From the NCBI RefSeq assembly GCF_042667405.1, contig NZ_JBHVAL010000002.1:272747-336746 (forward strand): 64,000 nt of DNA, given 5' to 3'. The notes beneath the pieces are model-generated. The model was given only the letters and a program-made list of their open reading frames with translations, was not told where the DNA came from and did not search any database. Both the position numbers and the translations under genes were made by a program. Origin of the DNA: Arthrobacter sp042667405. Its GTDB lineage: Bacteria > Actinomycetota > Actinomycetes > Actinomycetales > Micrococcaceae. Positions 49,051 to 58,322 of this stretch are shown here, piece by piece. Positions within the stretch are counted from its first letter, which is position 1. Each line of letters begins with the position of its first letter.

Positions 49051-49449
49051 CTAAGTAGCCTCGGTGTCGAAAGGAGCGGCTTCGCCCTCGGCGAGCCGCT
49101 CAATGACCCGCGCAGGCGCCTTGGGCTTGGCTTCGGTAGCTGCAACCGCAGCGGTGGCCGCCACGGCCGGGGCCCCCGCGCTGACCGGCTTGGTGTCATC
49201 ATCCAGCAGGGCGTCCTTGATGATGCGCCGGGGATCGTACTGACGGGGGTCGTATTTCTTCCAGTCGACCTCATCGATATCGATGCCGACTTCTTCTTTG
49301 ATCTGCTCGCGGGCGCCGGAAGCCATCCGGCGCACTTCCTTGACCAGGTTGGCGAGCTTTTGAGTGTATTCGGGCAAACGGCTGGGACCGATGACGAGTA
49401 CGCCGATAATCAGAAGGAGTATGAACTCCGGGCCGTTGATTCCAAGCAC
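49051..49449 (-). CDS. tatB: Sec-independent protein translocase subunit TatB
   Basis: A protein of 132 residues with one N-terminal membrane helix and the TatA/B pattern GINGPEFILLLIIGVLVIGPSRLPEYTQKLANLVKEVRRMA, then an amphipathic helix and a variable Ala/Pro tail. GTG at 49449 gives the family start. It follows the anti-sigma gene on the same strand, as in the mycobacterial sigE region. Confidence 0.9.
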   Translation of the reverse strand: MLGINGPEFILLLIIGVLVIGPSRLPEYTQKLANLVKEVRRMASGAREQIKEEVGIDIDEVDWKKYDPRQYDPRRIIKDALLDDDTKPVSAGAPAVAATAAVAATEAKPKAPARVIERLAEGEAAPFDTEAT

Positions 49450-49480
49450 GCTACGAAGATTACCTTGTCTGTGGTGCCGC

Positions 49481-50395
49481 TCATAAACCAGCGGGGCGAA
49501 GAAGGGTCTGAAGGCCGCGGAGCAGCCTGGGGTACCAGGCCTCGGAACCCCCGGCACCCTCATCGTCCGCCAAGGACTGACCCGCCCGGACTAATTCCGG
49601 AACGGCGTCGTCCGCGGACTCAGCGGGAAGATCGGACGCATAACTGATCACGGCGGCAGGCGTGGAGTAGACGGCCTTCCATGGGCTTCCCTGGGTGACG
49701 GAGAGCTGCGCCGGGTTCGACGCCCCGGGAACGACCTGCCCGGCAGCACGGTGCTCCTCGACGATGGTGGCGAAGTGGCCGTTCCTTTCAAGCCTCAGCT
49801 CAACAGCCGGATGGGCATCAACCATCCTGGCGTGGGCAGAGACAACCTTGAAACCCGCTCCGGCCAGCTCTGGACACGCCCACCCTTCCTGCCGAAGTGC
49901 GTCCAACTGGGCGGCATTCAGGGTAATGGTGCCGCCGGCTTGGAAAGCAGGTGCAACCGCGGACTCCGATGGCCCGCCGGTCCATGCACCGGCGAGGAGG
50001 CGGGCGTCGTTGGTTTGTACAAAAGTTTGCGGCCCCTCTTCCCCGGCCACGATGTACGCCGAGCCAGCCAAGGCGCCGGCTGATACCGTCAAGGTCCCCG
50101 CAGCAATGGCTGTTACCCGGAACCCGCGCCGGATTCGGTTCCGGGGCGTCGGGGTTTGGAAGGAATGCGGGGATTGGTTGGCAAGCCGTTCAGTCTGCTG
50201 GATGAGCCTGGCGGTGAGATCCCGGCTGGCCTCAGGCACTGCAGCACTGCGCAGGCGTTCAATGTACTGCCGTTCCTGGCGAAGAAGGCCACGGCACTTT
50301 TCGCAAACCTGCACATGTTCCGGGTTTCGGGAATGGCGCAGCGAAGTCAACTTGCGCCGGGACAAAACTCCCGGGCGATCAGGACGTCGGGGCAT
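49481..50395 (-). CDS. Membrane anti-sigma factor (RseA-like)
   Basis: A protein of 304 residues. The N-terminal ZAS motif H27-x3-C31-x2-C34 (HVQVCEKC) marks a zinc anti-sigma domain that would hold the adjacent ECF sigma factor. One membrane segment follows at about 93-117, then a 185-residue outer domain. Starts seven bases after the sigma gene stop, so coupled. Confidence 0.88.
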   Translation of the reverse strand: MPRRPDRPGVLSRRKLTSLRHSRNPEHVQVCEKCRGLLRQERQYIERLRSAAVPEASRDLTARLIQQTERLANQSPHSFQTPTPRNRIRRGFRVTAIAAGTLTVSAGALAGSAYIVAGEEGPQTFVQTNDARLLAGAWTGGPSESAVAPAFQAGGTITLNAAQLDALRQEGWACPELAGAGFKVVSAHARMVDAHPAVELRLERNGHFATIVEEHRAAGQVVPGASNPAQLSVTQGSPWKAVYSTPAAVISYASDLPAESADDAVPELVRAGQSLADDEGAGGSEAWYPRLLRGLQTLLRPAGL

Positions 50396-50402
50396 TGACG
50401 AC

Positions 50403-51026
50403 CTAAAGGATGCTGGCGATGCGTGGCATCTTCAGGCGCGGCTTGCGGGCCTCAGCCGGACGCGGGTCGCGGTGGGCCAGTTTCTCGCGCAGCATGGTCC
50501 GCCCACGGTGGATCCGGGACCTGACGGTCCCGAGCTTTACGCCCAGGGCCTCTGCGACTTCGTCGTAGGACAGTCCCTCGAGATCGCACAGCACGACGGC
50601 GGCGCGGAAGTCGGGAGGAAGCTCCTCCAGGGCCCGCTGGACGTCGAGGTCGAGATTGTTGTGCTCGAAGCTTTGCTCGGGGCCGGGCTCACGGCCGGGC
50701 AGGCGGGACTCGGCATCCTCCGCCAGGGCGTCGAAACGGATCCGGCTCTTTCGGCGGGCCTGGTCCAGGAACAAGTTGGTGGTGATGCGGTGCAACCAGC
50801 CGTCCAGCGTTCCCGGCTTAAAGTTCTCCAGCGAGCGGAAGACCCGGACGAAGACCTCCTGGGTGAGGTCCTCGGCGTCGAACTTGTTGCCGGTCAAGCG
50901 GTAGGCGAGGCGGTATACCTTGGCGGAGTGGTTGGACACCACTTCCTCCCAGCTGGGCATGACCCAGTCGGTGGCGGCCTCAGGGCCTTCTGATACAAGG
51001 ACTGGCGCAGCATGGGATGCCGGCAT
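50403..51026 (-). CDS. sigE: ECF RNA polymerase sigma factor SigE-like
   Basis: A protein of 207 residues with region 2 (SWEEVVSNHSAKVYRLAYRLTGNKFDAEDLTQEVFVRVFRSL) and region 4 (ELPPDFRAAVVLCDLEGLSYDEVAEALGVKLGTVRSRIHRGR). In mycobacteria this sigma factor controls envelope stress. The neighbours (anti-sigma, tatB, mrp, divergent methyltransferase) support the name. Confidence 0.92.
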   Translation of the reverse strand: MPASHAAPVLVSEGPEAATDWVMPSWEEVVSNHSAKVYRLAYRLTGNKFDAEDLTQEVFVRVFRSLENFKPGTLDGWLHRITTNLFLDQARRKSRIRFDALAEDAESRLPGREPGPEQSFEHNNLDLDVQRALEELPPDFRAAVVLCDLEGLSYDEVAEALGVKLGTVRSRIHRGRTMLREKLAHRDPRPAEARKPRLKMPRIASIL

Positions 51027-51262
51027 CGTCCACTCCCCTCAAACTGTGGTTCACCGTTTATTCGGCGCCGCCCACCTCGTGGATGACCGGAGCAATATCA
51101 TCCCAAGTTTGTCTGGGAATTACCTGACTGGACGTCGTTTTTCCCGTACGGCTGAAAAGCCGGGCTGACACAGGACGGGAGCCACTTCCCAACAGCCGGT
51201 TTACCGGGGCGGACACAGTAGTCTGGTACAAACACCCCTACCCGCGGAAAGCGAATCCCTTC
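51027..51262. promoter_or_regulatory. Divergent region sigE / O-methyltransferase
   Basis: A 236-base gap. GGAATT (51116-51121) followed about 13 bases later by CGTT on the plus strand is a possible ECF-type promoter facing the methyltransferase. For sigE no convincing promoter was found. No reading frame of its own. Confidence 0.35.
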
Positions 51263-51895
51263 ATGAGTGCCGACAAGTCAAGCAGCTGGTCCTACGCAGA
51301 AGATCTGCCGGCTGAGGATGACGTGATGTTGCGCGCCCGCGAGCGTTCCTTCGAGTTGGGCGTGACACCCATCAGCCCTGGGGTTGGGGCGGTCCTGACG
51401 GTGCTCGCAGCGGCGTCCAAGGCTCAGACTGTGGTGGAGGTCGGTTCCGGCGCCGGGGTTTCAGGTGTCTGCCTGCTCCGCGGACTGGGACCCCAGGCTG
51501 TGCTGACCACCATCGATGTTGACGTCGAGCACCTCAAGGCGGCCCGGGAGGCCTTCCTCGAATCGGGCAGCCCCGCCAACCGAACCCGCACCATCTCAGG
51601 TCGCGCGGCAGATGTCCTCCCGAGGCTGACCGATGGGGCCTACGACCTCGTGTTCATCGACGCAGACAAGCCAAACTTTCCCAAGTACGTGGAGCAGGCC
51701 ATCCGCCTGCTGAAGTCCGGGGGCACGCTGGTCATCAACGACGCATTGGACAAGGACCGGGTTTCCAACCCGGCAGCACGTGACTCCACCACCGTGGTGC
51801 TTCGCCAGATCGGAAAAGCCATCCGCGACGACGACCGGCTCGCCTCGGCCATGCTGCCCACCGGCGACGGCCTCTTGGTGGCCGTCAAGAAATAG
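51263..51895 (+). CDS. O-methyltransferase family 3 (SAM-dependent)
   Basis: A protein of 210 residues of the catechol O-methyltransferase-like family. SAM motif VVEVGSGAGVSGVCLLRGL, DLVFIDADKPNF and LVINDALDKDRVSNP are characteristic. It corresponds to the methyltransferase divergent from sigE in mycobacteria (Rv1220c). Substrate unknown. GGAAAGCG upstream of the ATG. Confidence 0.9.
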   Translation: MSADKSSSWSYAEDLPAEDDVMLRARERSFELGVTPISPGVGAVLTVLAAASKAQTVVEVGSGAGVSGVCLLRGLGPQAVLTTIDVDVEHLKAAREAFLESGSPANRTRTISGRAADVLPRLTDGAYDLVFIDADKPNFPKYVEQAIRLLKSGGTLVINDALDKDRVSNPAARDSTTVVLRQIGKAIRDDDRLASAMLPTGDGLLVAVKK

Positions 51896-51921
51896 GTGAC
51901 GGCCGCCGTCGGGCCTTAAAC

Positions 51922-51956
51922 AAAAAGCAGGGCTCCGGCTGGCGCCGGGCCCTGCT
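51922..51956. terminator. Bidirectional terminator
   Basis: AGCAGGGC (51926-51933) pairs with GCCCTGCT (51949-51956), with an inner CGGC/GCCG stem. On the minus strand TTTTTG follows, making it a good terminator of the DUF3117 gene; it also closes the plus-strand methyltransferase gene. Confidence 0.75.
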
Positions 51957-51964
51957 CCGAAACT

Positions 51965-52132
51965 CTATTCCGTCACACCTACGAGGCATTCCTTGAGGTT
52001 TTCCGCTTCGGCGGCATTGAGCTCGACCACAAGCCGGCCTCCACCTTCGAGCGGCACACGCATGATGAGGCTGCGTCCCTCTTTGGTAACTTCCATAGGG
52101 CCGTCGCCAGTACGTGGTTTCATAGCCGCCAT
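51965..52132 (-). CDS. DUF3117 family protein
   Basis: A protein of 55 residues, MAAMKPRTGDGPMEVTKEGRS..., near-invariant across actinobacteria. GGAGGGG lies 9 bases before the ATG at 52132. Beta-rich and soluble; function unknown. Confidence 0.92.
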   Translation of the reverse strand: MAAMKPRTGDGPMEVTKEGRSLIMRVPLEGGGRLVVELNAAEAENLKECLVGVTE

Positions 52133-52359
52133 TAGGAAAATCCCCTCCATTTGTCCCAAGTCACGCCAACCCGGCCGGGCTGGTTCCGCGTCGCAATTGC
52201 AGCCGGCGGCACTGCTTGGAGGCCGCCATGGCCGGGCACTGTTAGGTGCTTTGTCCCTGCTCTTGGGTCCATTATCCCGTACTTACCCGTCCGTAGCGAA
52301 ATCAACGGCCTGTTTGTGCGGGCTTTGTACAAATTGGCGGTCAGGGACAAAGGTCCACG

Positions 52360-53616
52360 TCAGGGCGGATAGTCGCCGCCTCCGGGCAGCTGTGCCCACG
52401 CCCACAGCCACACAACCCAGACAATCTGGAGGAGGACAAACATCACCACAACGGTCCCCCGGTAGGCCTTGGACTTTGACAAGGCCGCAGCCCCGAGCGC
52501 CAGGGGGAACAATGGCAGCAGCATCCGGAATGTACTGGTCTGCGGGTGCAGGAAAACCAGGAGGTAGCCCATGTAGCAGGCGCACCAGAGCCGCAGTTCG
52601 GGCCCGAGCCTCTTCACCGGAGCGGACACCATCAACAGCACGAAGAGGGCGGTAAAGACAAAGGGAGCCAGGACACCCAGCACCGGACCGAACAACATCC
52701 GGCCGGTATCGAACCAGGGTTTGAAGGGCACCAGGTCATGTCCACGCCAGGCGGTTTCGGTCCGTGTGTAGGCGGCAGGATCGCCTGTAACGGCCCAGGC
52801 TATGGCGAGCCAGGCGAGGGCACCGATTCCCGTTGCCACCACCAGCGCGCCCAGGGATACGAGGCTCCGGGTGGACGGGGTATTTGCAGTGGAGGGGCGC
52901 CCGAACCTTTCCCAGAGGCGCCAGAGCAGCAGCAAACCGACCATGGCAGCGAAAGGTACGCCCGTGGGCCTGGAGAGGCACATCACCAGGGTTACCGGAA
53001 TGGCTGTCAGGTAGCGGCGCCTGACCACCAGGAGAAGCGACGCGGCAAGCAGCAGCAGGTTCAGCGACTCGGCATAAGGGACTTGGAGGATGGGGGACAC
53101 CGGGAACGTGGAAACGAAAACAACGCCCCACATGGCTGTGCGCTTGCCTGCGAATTCCCGGAAGAGCTTGTAGATCACCAGGGCTGCTGCCAGTCCGGAC
53201 ACCATTGCGATGGCCGTGAGGGCCTGCAAGGTGCCCAGCCCCGTCATGGCAGCCACGCCGCGCCCCAGGAGCGGGAAGAGAGCATAAAAGGCCCAGGCGT
53301 TCTCCTTGACCACGCCGTTGGCGTCCACAGGCAGGACCGCGGGATAGCCGCTATCGGCAGCTTGTTGGTACCAGCGGCCATCCCAGATGGTGATGAAGTT
53401 CCAATAATCAGGGGCGGGCGGGAACCAGGGGTTGGTGCCCTGTTGAAGTGCCGCCGCCATGAAGATGCAGGCGCTGACCAACCGGGCGGCGATAAAGACC
53501 AGCGAAACCTGCAGCCACCAGGGCCACGTGGCCATCCTTGATCCGGCAGCCGCCAAAGCCCGCGAAAGCCGCGCCGCGGGTCCTTCGCCGCGCCGGGCCG
53601 GAGCCTGCACGGTCAC
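52360..53616 (-). CDS. Polytopic membrane protein, PIG-V/GT-C mannosyltransferase-like
   Basis: A protein of 418 residues with about nine to ten membrane segments. The NFITIWDGRWYQQAADSGYP segment after the first helix, with the WDG...WY acidic loop, is like the PIG-V-type lipid-linked mannosyltransferases of actinobacteria. GTG start overlaps the previous stop (GTGA). Donor and acceptor unknown. Confidence 0.8.
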   Translation of the reverse strand: MTVQAPARRGEGPAARLSRALAAAGSRMATWPWWLQVSLVFIAARLVSACIFMAAALQQGTNPWFPPAPDYWNFITIWDGRWYQQAADSGYPAVLPVDANGVVKENAWAFYALFPLLGRGVAAMTGLGTLQALTAIAMVSGLAAALVIYKLFREFAGKRTAMWGVVFVSTFPVSPILQVPYAESLNLLLLAASLLLVVRRRYLTAIPVTLVMCLSRPTGVPFAAMVGLLLLWRLWERFGRPSTANTPSTRSLVSLGALVVATGIGALAWLAIAWAVTGDPAAYTRTETAWRGHDLVPFKPWFDTGRMLFGPVLGVLAPFVFTALFVLLMVSAPVKRLGPELRLWCACYMGYLLVFLHPQTSTFRMLLPLFPLALGAAALSKSKAYRGTVVVMFVLLQIVWVVWLWAWAQLPGGGDYPP

Positions 53617-53954
53617 TGTGGGGTCCGGCCGGTTTCGTCGTCTCCGGACTTTTGCTCCGCCAACGCCCCAAGTCTCGCGATTTCGAGGTCCTTGGCCCGC
53701 AGCTGGTTCCTGAGCTCATCGAGCACCTGATCCACCTGGTCCATCCGGTAACCGCGCAGCCCCAGCGCAAAACGCACGGAATCGACGTCGGAAGGCAGCG
53801 CCTCCGCAGGCAGCAGCACCGGGGGCAGGTTGGGAAGGGGGTCGTCGAGACCCGCGCCCATCGTGCGCCCCCGGACCAGTCCGGCGCCGAAGAACAGTGC
53901 CGCACCAACCAGGACGATTGCGAGGAATACCAGAAAGAAGCTCACAGTGTCCAT
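53613..53954 (-). CDS. Small DivIVA-domain membrane protein
   Basis: A protein of 113 residues with an N-terminal membrane segment (FFLVFLAIVLVGAALFFGAGLV) and a DivIVA-type motif (VRFALGLRGYRMDQVDQVLDELRNQL). Located between the LOG gene and the glycosyltransferase gene. May link wall synthesis with cell poles; inference. Confidence 0.82.
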   Translation of the reverse strand: MDTVSFFLVFLAIVLVGAALFFGAGLVRGRTMGAGLDDPLPNLPPVLLPAEALPSDVDSVRFALGLRGYRMDQVDQVLDELRNQLRAKDLEIARLGALAEQKSGDDETGRTPQ

Positions 53955-53972
53955 CGTGCCAGAAACACGCTG

Positions 53973-54809
53973 CTACTCGGGGCGCTGCTCCCCTGTCGGT
54001 GTGGGAAGAGGCGCACCGTGGAGCACGCGGTGGACGGCATCTGCGGGGTCGTCCACCAGCTGGATCAGGTCGAGGTCCTTTTCTGACACCATGCCTTCGG
54101 CAACCAATGTTTCCCGGATCCACTCGATCATCGGACCCCAGAAGCGGACGCCGAGGAGCACGATGGGGAAAGACGTCACCTTGCGGGTCTGGACAAGGAC
54201 CATGGCTTCAAAGAGTTCGTCAAGTGTTCCGAGACCGCCGGGAAGCACGACGAATCCTTGTGCATACTTGACGAACATGGTCTTGCGGGCGAAGAAGTAC
54301 CTGAAGTTGATGCCAAGGTCCACCCACTGGTTGAGCCCCTGCTCGAAAGGCAGCTCGATGCCCAGTCCTACAGAGACTCCGTTGCCTTCGACAGCGCCCT
54401 TGTTCGCTGCCTCCATGGAACCCGGTCCACCGCCGGTAATGACTGCCACTCCGGACTCTGCCAGTTTGCGGCCCACTTCAACGGCCATCTCGTAGTACTC
54501 GCTGCCCGGCTTGGTGCGGGCCGACCCGAAGACACTGACGGCGGGGCCGAGGTCGGCCAGCGCCCCGAACCCTTCCACGAACTCACTTTGGATCCGGAGG
54601 ACGCGCCAGGGATCAGTATGAATGAACTGTCCGGCACCGCTGGTATCCAGCAGGTGCTGGTCCGACATTCCCGTATCCGCCTGTTTGCGTCGAAGCTCCA
54701 AGGAGCCCTTGTGCTTGGCGGGTGCGATCTCCGAAGGCAGGGGCACGTGGGTGGTCCTGCCGTTGCCGTTGGCATCCGGGTTGGGAATTGAGTGCTGGCT
54801 GATGCTCAT
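53973..54809 (-). CDS. LOG family protein (TIGR00730, Rossmann fold)
   Basis: A protein of 278 residues with the signature GGGPGSMEAANKG and PGGLGTLDELFE (the PGGxGTxxE motif). Related proteins are cytokinin-activating phosphoribohydrolases or pyrimidine/purine 5-prime-nucleotide nucleosidases. First gene of a minus-strand set with the DivIVA-domain and membrane proteins. Confidence 0.9.
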   Translation of the reverse strand: MSISQHSIPNPDANGNGRTTHVPLPSEIAPAKHKGSLELRRKQADTGMSDQHLLDTSGAGQFIHTDPWRVLRIQSEFVEGFGALADLGPAVSVFGSARTKPGSEYYEMAVEVGRKLAESGVAVITGGGPGSMEAANKGAVEGNGVSVGLGIELPFEQGLNQWVDLGINFRYFFARKTMFVKYAQGFVVLPGGLGTLDELFEAMVLVQTRKVTSFPIVLLGVRFWGPMIEWIRETLVAEGMVSEKDLDLIQLVDDPADAVHRVLHGAPLPTPTGEQRPE

Positions 54810-54972
54810 TGCCCAAGGCTAGCGCCTCCTGGCGCCGGCTCCATCGCAGCGACCCGCTTCTTGCATTGCAGTCTGGTATATGCCTGGGGAGCAGGTTTCT
54901 GTTCAGTCACGATCTTCACGAAGTTGCCGTGACCGTGGTCATATTTGCTTCTTTGTTCGCTAGATTCTTCGT

Positions 54973-55728
54973 ATGACTACTCAAGCGTCCGGCGATGCCC
55001 TCGTCTCCCTGAATGGCGTCAACAAGCACTACGGTCAACTGCACGTCCTCAAGGACATCAACCTCCAGGTTCGGAAGGGTGAAGTCGTGGTAGTTATCGG
55101 ACCTTCCGGTTCCGGTAAGTCCACGCTGTGCCGTGCGATCAACCGTTTGGAAACGATCGACGACGGCGATATCGCCATCGACGGGAAGAAGCTTCCCGAA
55201 GAAGGCAAGGATCTCGCCCACCTGCGAGCCGACGTCGGAATGGTCTTCCAGTCCTTCAACCTTTTTGCCCACAAGACGATTCTTGAGAACGTCACCCTCG
55301 GGCCCATCAAGGTCAAGAAGGTAGCCAAGGGAACCGCGGACAAGGAAGCCATGGCGCTCCTTGAGCGTGTCGGCGTCGGACACCAGGCTCCGAAGCTTCC
55401 CGCACAGCTCTCCGGCGGACAGCAGCAGCGCGTGGCAATTGCCCGCGCCCTTGCCATGAAGCCCAAGGTGATGCTGTTCGACGAGCCCACGTCCGCGTTG
55501 GACCCTGAAATGATCAACGAAGTCCTGGACGTCATGATCCAGCTGGCCAAGGAAGGCATGACCATGATCGTGGTGACCCACGAGATGGGCTTTGCCCGCA
55601 AGGCTGCTGACCGTGTGGTGTTCATGGCCGACGGACAGATCGTGGAGGACGCGAGCCCGGAGGAGTTCTTCACCAACCCGAAGAGCGACCGTGCCAAGGA
55701 CTTCTTGTCCAAGCTTTTGACCCACTAG
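54973..55728 (+). CDS. gluA: Amino-acid ABC transporter ATPase, glutamate type
   Basis: A protein of 251 residues with Walker A GPSGSGKS (43-50), signature LSGGQQQR (146-153) and Walker B VMLFDEP (166-172). Polar amino-acid transporter type, like GluA of corynebacteria; ligand specificity is inferred. TAGATT (54961-54966) is exactly 6 bases before the ATG and no ribosome site is visible, indicating a leaderless transcript. Confidence 0.9.
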   Translation: MTTQASGDALVSLNGVNKHYGQLHVLKDINLQVRKGEVVVVIGPSGSGKSTLCRAINRLETIDDGDIAIDGKKLPEEGKDLAHLRADVGMVFQSFNLFAHKTILENVTLGPIKVKKVAKGTADKEAMALLERVGVGHQAPKLPAQLSGGQQQRVAIARALAMKPKVMLFDEPTSALDPEMINEVLDVMIQLAKEGMTMIVVTHEMGFARKAADRVVFMADGQIVEDASPEEFFTNPKSDRAKDFLSKLLTH

Positions 55729-55784
55729 CTCCTTACCGCCCGCACCCTGAGGCCGTAAGGCGGCCATCCAATGAAAGGAACATC

Positions 55785-56660
55785 ATGAAGTCTCTTATTA
55801 GCCGGAGGAAGTCACTCCTGGTGGCCGCTTCTGCTGCTCTTGCCCTGTCGCTGAGCGCCTGTGGCGGCGGCAGCTCCACCACTCCCCCCGTGGCTTCCGC
55901 GAGCTTCGAAGCCGGCACCACAATGGCGAAGCTGAGCGAGGCCAAGACGATCAAGATCGGCACCAAGTTCGACCAGCCGCTCTTCGGACAGAAGGGCCTG
56001 GATGGCAAGCCGGTCGGTTTCGACGTTGAAATCGGCAAGGCCATCGCCGCCAAGCTTGGCATCCCTGCAGACAAGATCGAATGGGTGGAGACGGTCTCCC
56101 AGAACCGGGAGTCCTTCATCGAGCAGGGCCGCGTTGACCTCGTCATCGCCACATACACCATCACGGACGCCAGAAAGGAAAAGGTCGCCTTCGCAGGCCC
56201 GTACTACGAAGCAGGCCAGGCACTTCTGGTGAACAAGGACGACAACTCCATCACCAAGCCCGAAGACGTCAAGGGCAAGAAGGTCTGCTCCGTGACCGGA
56301 TCCACACCGGCAAAGACCATTGCCGAGAAGTACGGCGCCGAGGTTGTGCCTGCGGCTACGTACACCGCTTGCCTGGAGCCGCTGCGCAACAAGCAGGTTG
56401 TCGCCGTGACCACTGACAACGTCATCCTCGCCGGCTACGTGGACAAGGAACCGGACGCATTCAAGCTCGCCTCGGACCAGACCTTCACCAAGGAGCCCTA
56501 CGGCATCGGCCTGAAGAAAGACGACACCGTGTTCCGCAACTGGATCAACGACCAGCTGGAAGGATTCGCCAAGGACGACACGTACAAGAAGGCTTGGGAA
56601 GCCACAGCCGGCAAGGTCATCAAGACCGCTCCTGAACTTCCTGCGATCAACCGCTACTAG
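55785..56660 (+). CDS. gluB: Glutamate-type ABC transporter substrate-binding lipoprotein
   Basis: A protein of 291 residues: lipoprotein signal with C26 (LSACGGG), then SBP family 3 domain (TIKIGTKFDQPLFGQKGLDGKPVGFDVEIGKAIAAKLG, VDLVIATYTITDARKEKVAFAGPYYEAGQALLV). Two internal cysteines may form a disulfide. Second gene of the operon. Confidence 0.92.
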   Translation: MKSLISRRKSLLVAASAALALSLSACGGGSSTTPPVASASFEAGTTMAKLSEAKTIKIGTKFDQPLFGQKGLDGKPVGFDVEIGKAIAAKLGIPADKIEWVETVSQNRESFIEQGRVDLVIATYTITDARKEKVAFAGPYYEAGQALLVNKDDNSITKPEDVKGKKVCSVTGSTPAKTIAEKYGAEVVPAATYTACLEPLRNKQVVAVTTDNVILAGYVDKEPDAFKLASDQTFTKEPYGIGLKKDDTVFRNWINDQLEGFAKDDTYKKAWEATAGKVIKTAPELPAINRY

Positions 56661-56752
56661 TCGGGACCCATCAACTGCCGCCGCCCACCCGGACGGCGGC
56701 AGTTGATGAATCCAGGACCCTGTTCCCTGATTAGCTGCAGCCAAAGGAAGCC

Positions 56753-57403
56753 ATGGACGCCGTCATAGCAAGCCTCCCCGAATACTGGGACGGATTTCTC
56801 CGAACCCTTTATCTCTCCGTAATTTCAGGAATCATTGCCCTCGTTGTCGGCACACTCCTGGCGGCCATGAGGGTCTCCCCCGTGGCAGCACTCCGCGGCT
56901 TCAGCATGTTCTATGTTGAAGTAGCCCGTAACACCCCCCTGACCATTATTTTCTTCTTCGCAGCCATCGTTCTCCCCCGGCTGGGCGTCAAATTCGAACA
57001 GTTCGAAGTGGCCGCCATCATCGCCCTGAGCAGCTACACCGCCGCGTTCATCGCTGAAGCAGTCCGTTCCGGCGTCAACAGCGTCCCCGTTGGCCAGGCC
57101 GAAGCTGCCCGCAGCGTCGGCATGACCTTCACCCAGGTCCTGGGCTTCATCGTCCTGCCCCAGGCCGTTCGGACAGTGGTCCCGCCGTTGATCAACATCC
57201 TGATCGCTTTGGTCAAGAACTCCTCGGTGGCCGGTGCGTTCTTCGTCCTGGAGCTCTTCGGCTACGGTCGCCAGCTCTCGAATGACTACGGCAACCAGGT
57301 CCTCTGGATCCTTCTTGGGGTGGCCTTCTTCTACCTCCTGATCACGGTTCCCCTTGGCCTCCTGGCGCACTTTGTCGAACGAAAGGTGGCGATTGCCCGA
57401 TGA
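56753..57403 (+). CDS. gluC: Glutamate-type ABC transporter permease
   Basis: A protein of 216 residues with about five membrane segments of the HisM/GluC family; the cytoplasmic EAA loop is EAARSVGMTFTQVLGFIVLPQA. It overlaps the next permease gene by four bases (ATGA). Confidence 0.92.
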   Translation: MDAVIASLPEYWDGFLRTLYLSVISGIIALVVGTLLAAMRVSPVAALRGFSMFYVEVARNTPLTIIFFFAAIVLPRLGVKFEQFEVAAIIALSSYTAAFIAEAVRSGVNSVPVGQAEAARSVGMTFTQVLGFIVLPQAVRTVVPPLINILIALVKNSSVAGAFFVLELFGYGRQLSNDYGNQVLWILLGVAFFYLLITVPLGLLAHFVERKVAIAR

Positions 57404-58248
57404 CCTCGGTCCTGTACGACGTCCCCGGGCCCAAGGCCCGCCTTTACTCGCTCATTGGTTCCGCTGCCGGAATCCTGATCATCCTCGGCGTCCTGGCCAT
57501 TGCCGTGATGACCCTGGCCCAGCAAGGCATCTTCGACGCCGACCGTTGGGAAATCTTCTACGGCCCCATGGCTCCGGATGTCTGGAACCTGATCGGCCAA
57601 GGCATACTCTCCACCCTTGCTGCTGCTGCGGTGGCCGCGATCATCGCCTTCCCACTGGGAATCGGCCTTTGCCTGCTGCGTATCTCGCTGATTCCGTGGG
57701 TCCGTATTCCTACCCAGGTGGTGCTTGAGTTCCTCCGCGGCATGCCCGTGGTCCTCATGATGTTGTTCGTCCTGCTGGTGTTCGCCACGGGGCAGTTCCA
57801 GGCAGTCGTGGTTGGCCTGGTCCTCTACAACGCAGCCATCTTCGCGGAGATCCTCCGGGCCGGTATCCAGTCGCTGCCCAAGGGCCAACGCGAAGCCGGA
57901 CTGGCCATCGGTCTGCGCAGCTTCCAGTCCCGGATGTCCATCGAATTCCCGCAGGCAGTCCGGCGCATGCTTCCCTCGCTGGTCGCCCAGCTGGTTGTGC
58001 TCCTGAAGGACACCTCGCTCGGTTACATCGTGGGCTACGAGGAACTGCTGAGGAAGATCCAGATCATGGCCGACTTCCTCGGGCCGAACTTCCTGTTCCC
58101 GGCGTTCTTCGTAGGCGCTGCGATCTACATCCTGATCAACCTCACGGTTTCCCGTATCGCGATCTGGATTGAACGCCGCGGTTCCAGGAAGACGGCCGGC
58201 GGCACGGCCAAGGCCACCGCTGCAGGGACAGTTCCGACGGCTAAGTAA
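57400..58248 (+). CDS. gluD: Glutamate-type ABC transporter permease
   Basis: A protein of 282 residues with similar topology and EAA loop (EAGLAIGLRSFQSRMSIEFPQAVRRMLP). Ala/Thr-rich C-terminus. Last gene of the operon; a 16-bp perfect stem follows. Confidence 0.92.
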   Translation: MTSVLYDVPGPKARLYSLIGSAAGILIILGVLAIAVMTLAQQGIFDADRWEIFYGPMAPDVWNLIGQGILSTLAAAAVAAIIAFPLGIGLCLLRISLIPWVRIPTQVVLEFLRGMPVVLMMLFVLLVFATGQFQAVVVGLVLYNAAIFAEILRAGIQSLPKGQREAGLAIGLRSFQSRMSIEFPQAVRRMLPSLVAQLVVLLKDTSLGYIVGYEELLRKIQIMADFLGPNFLFPAFFVGAAIYILINLTVSRIAIWIERRGSRKTAGGTAKATAAGTVPTAK

Positions 58249-58265
58249 AGCCTCCGGCAAAGACT

Positions 58266-58303
58266 AAGGCGGGTACCGGTTCAAACCAACCGGTACCCGC
58301 CTT
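58266..58303. terminator. Bidirectional terminator gluD/dapE
   Basis: AAGGCGGGTACCGGTT and its exact reverse complement, 16 bp, around six bases, followed by CTTC on the plus strand. Sits between convergent gluD and dapE. Confidence 0.82.
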
Positions 58304-58322
58304 CTTCGCGCTATGGGGCACG

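Noticed and set aside
52546..53541. 331-codon plus-strand frame
   Set aside because: Entirely antisense to the polytopic membrane protein gene; composition (His/Gln/Gly-rich) is typical of antisense frames.
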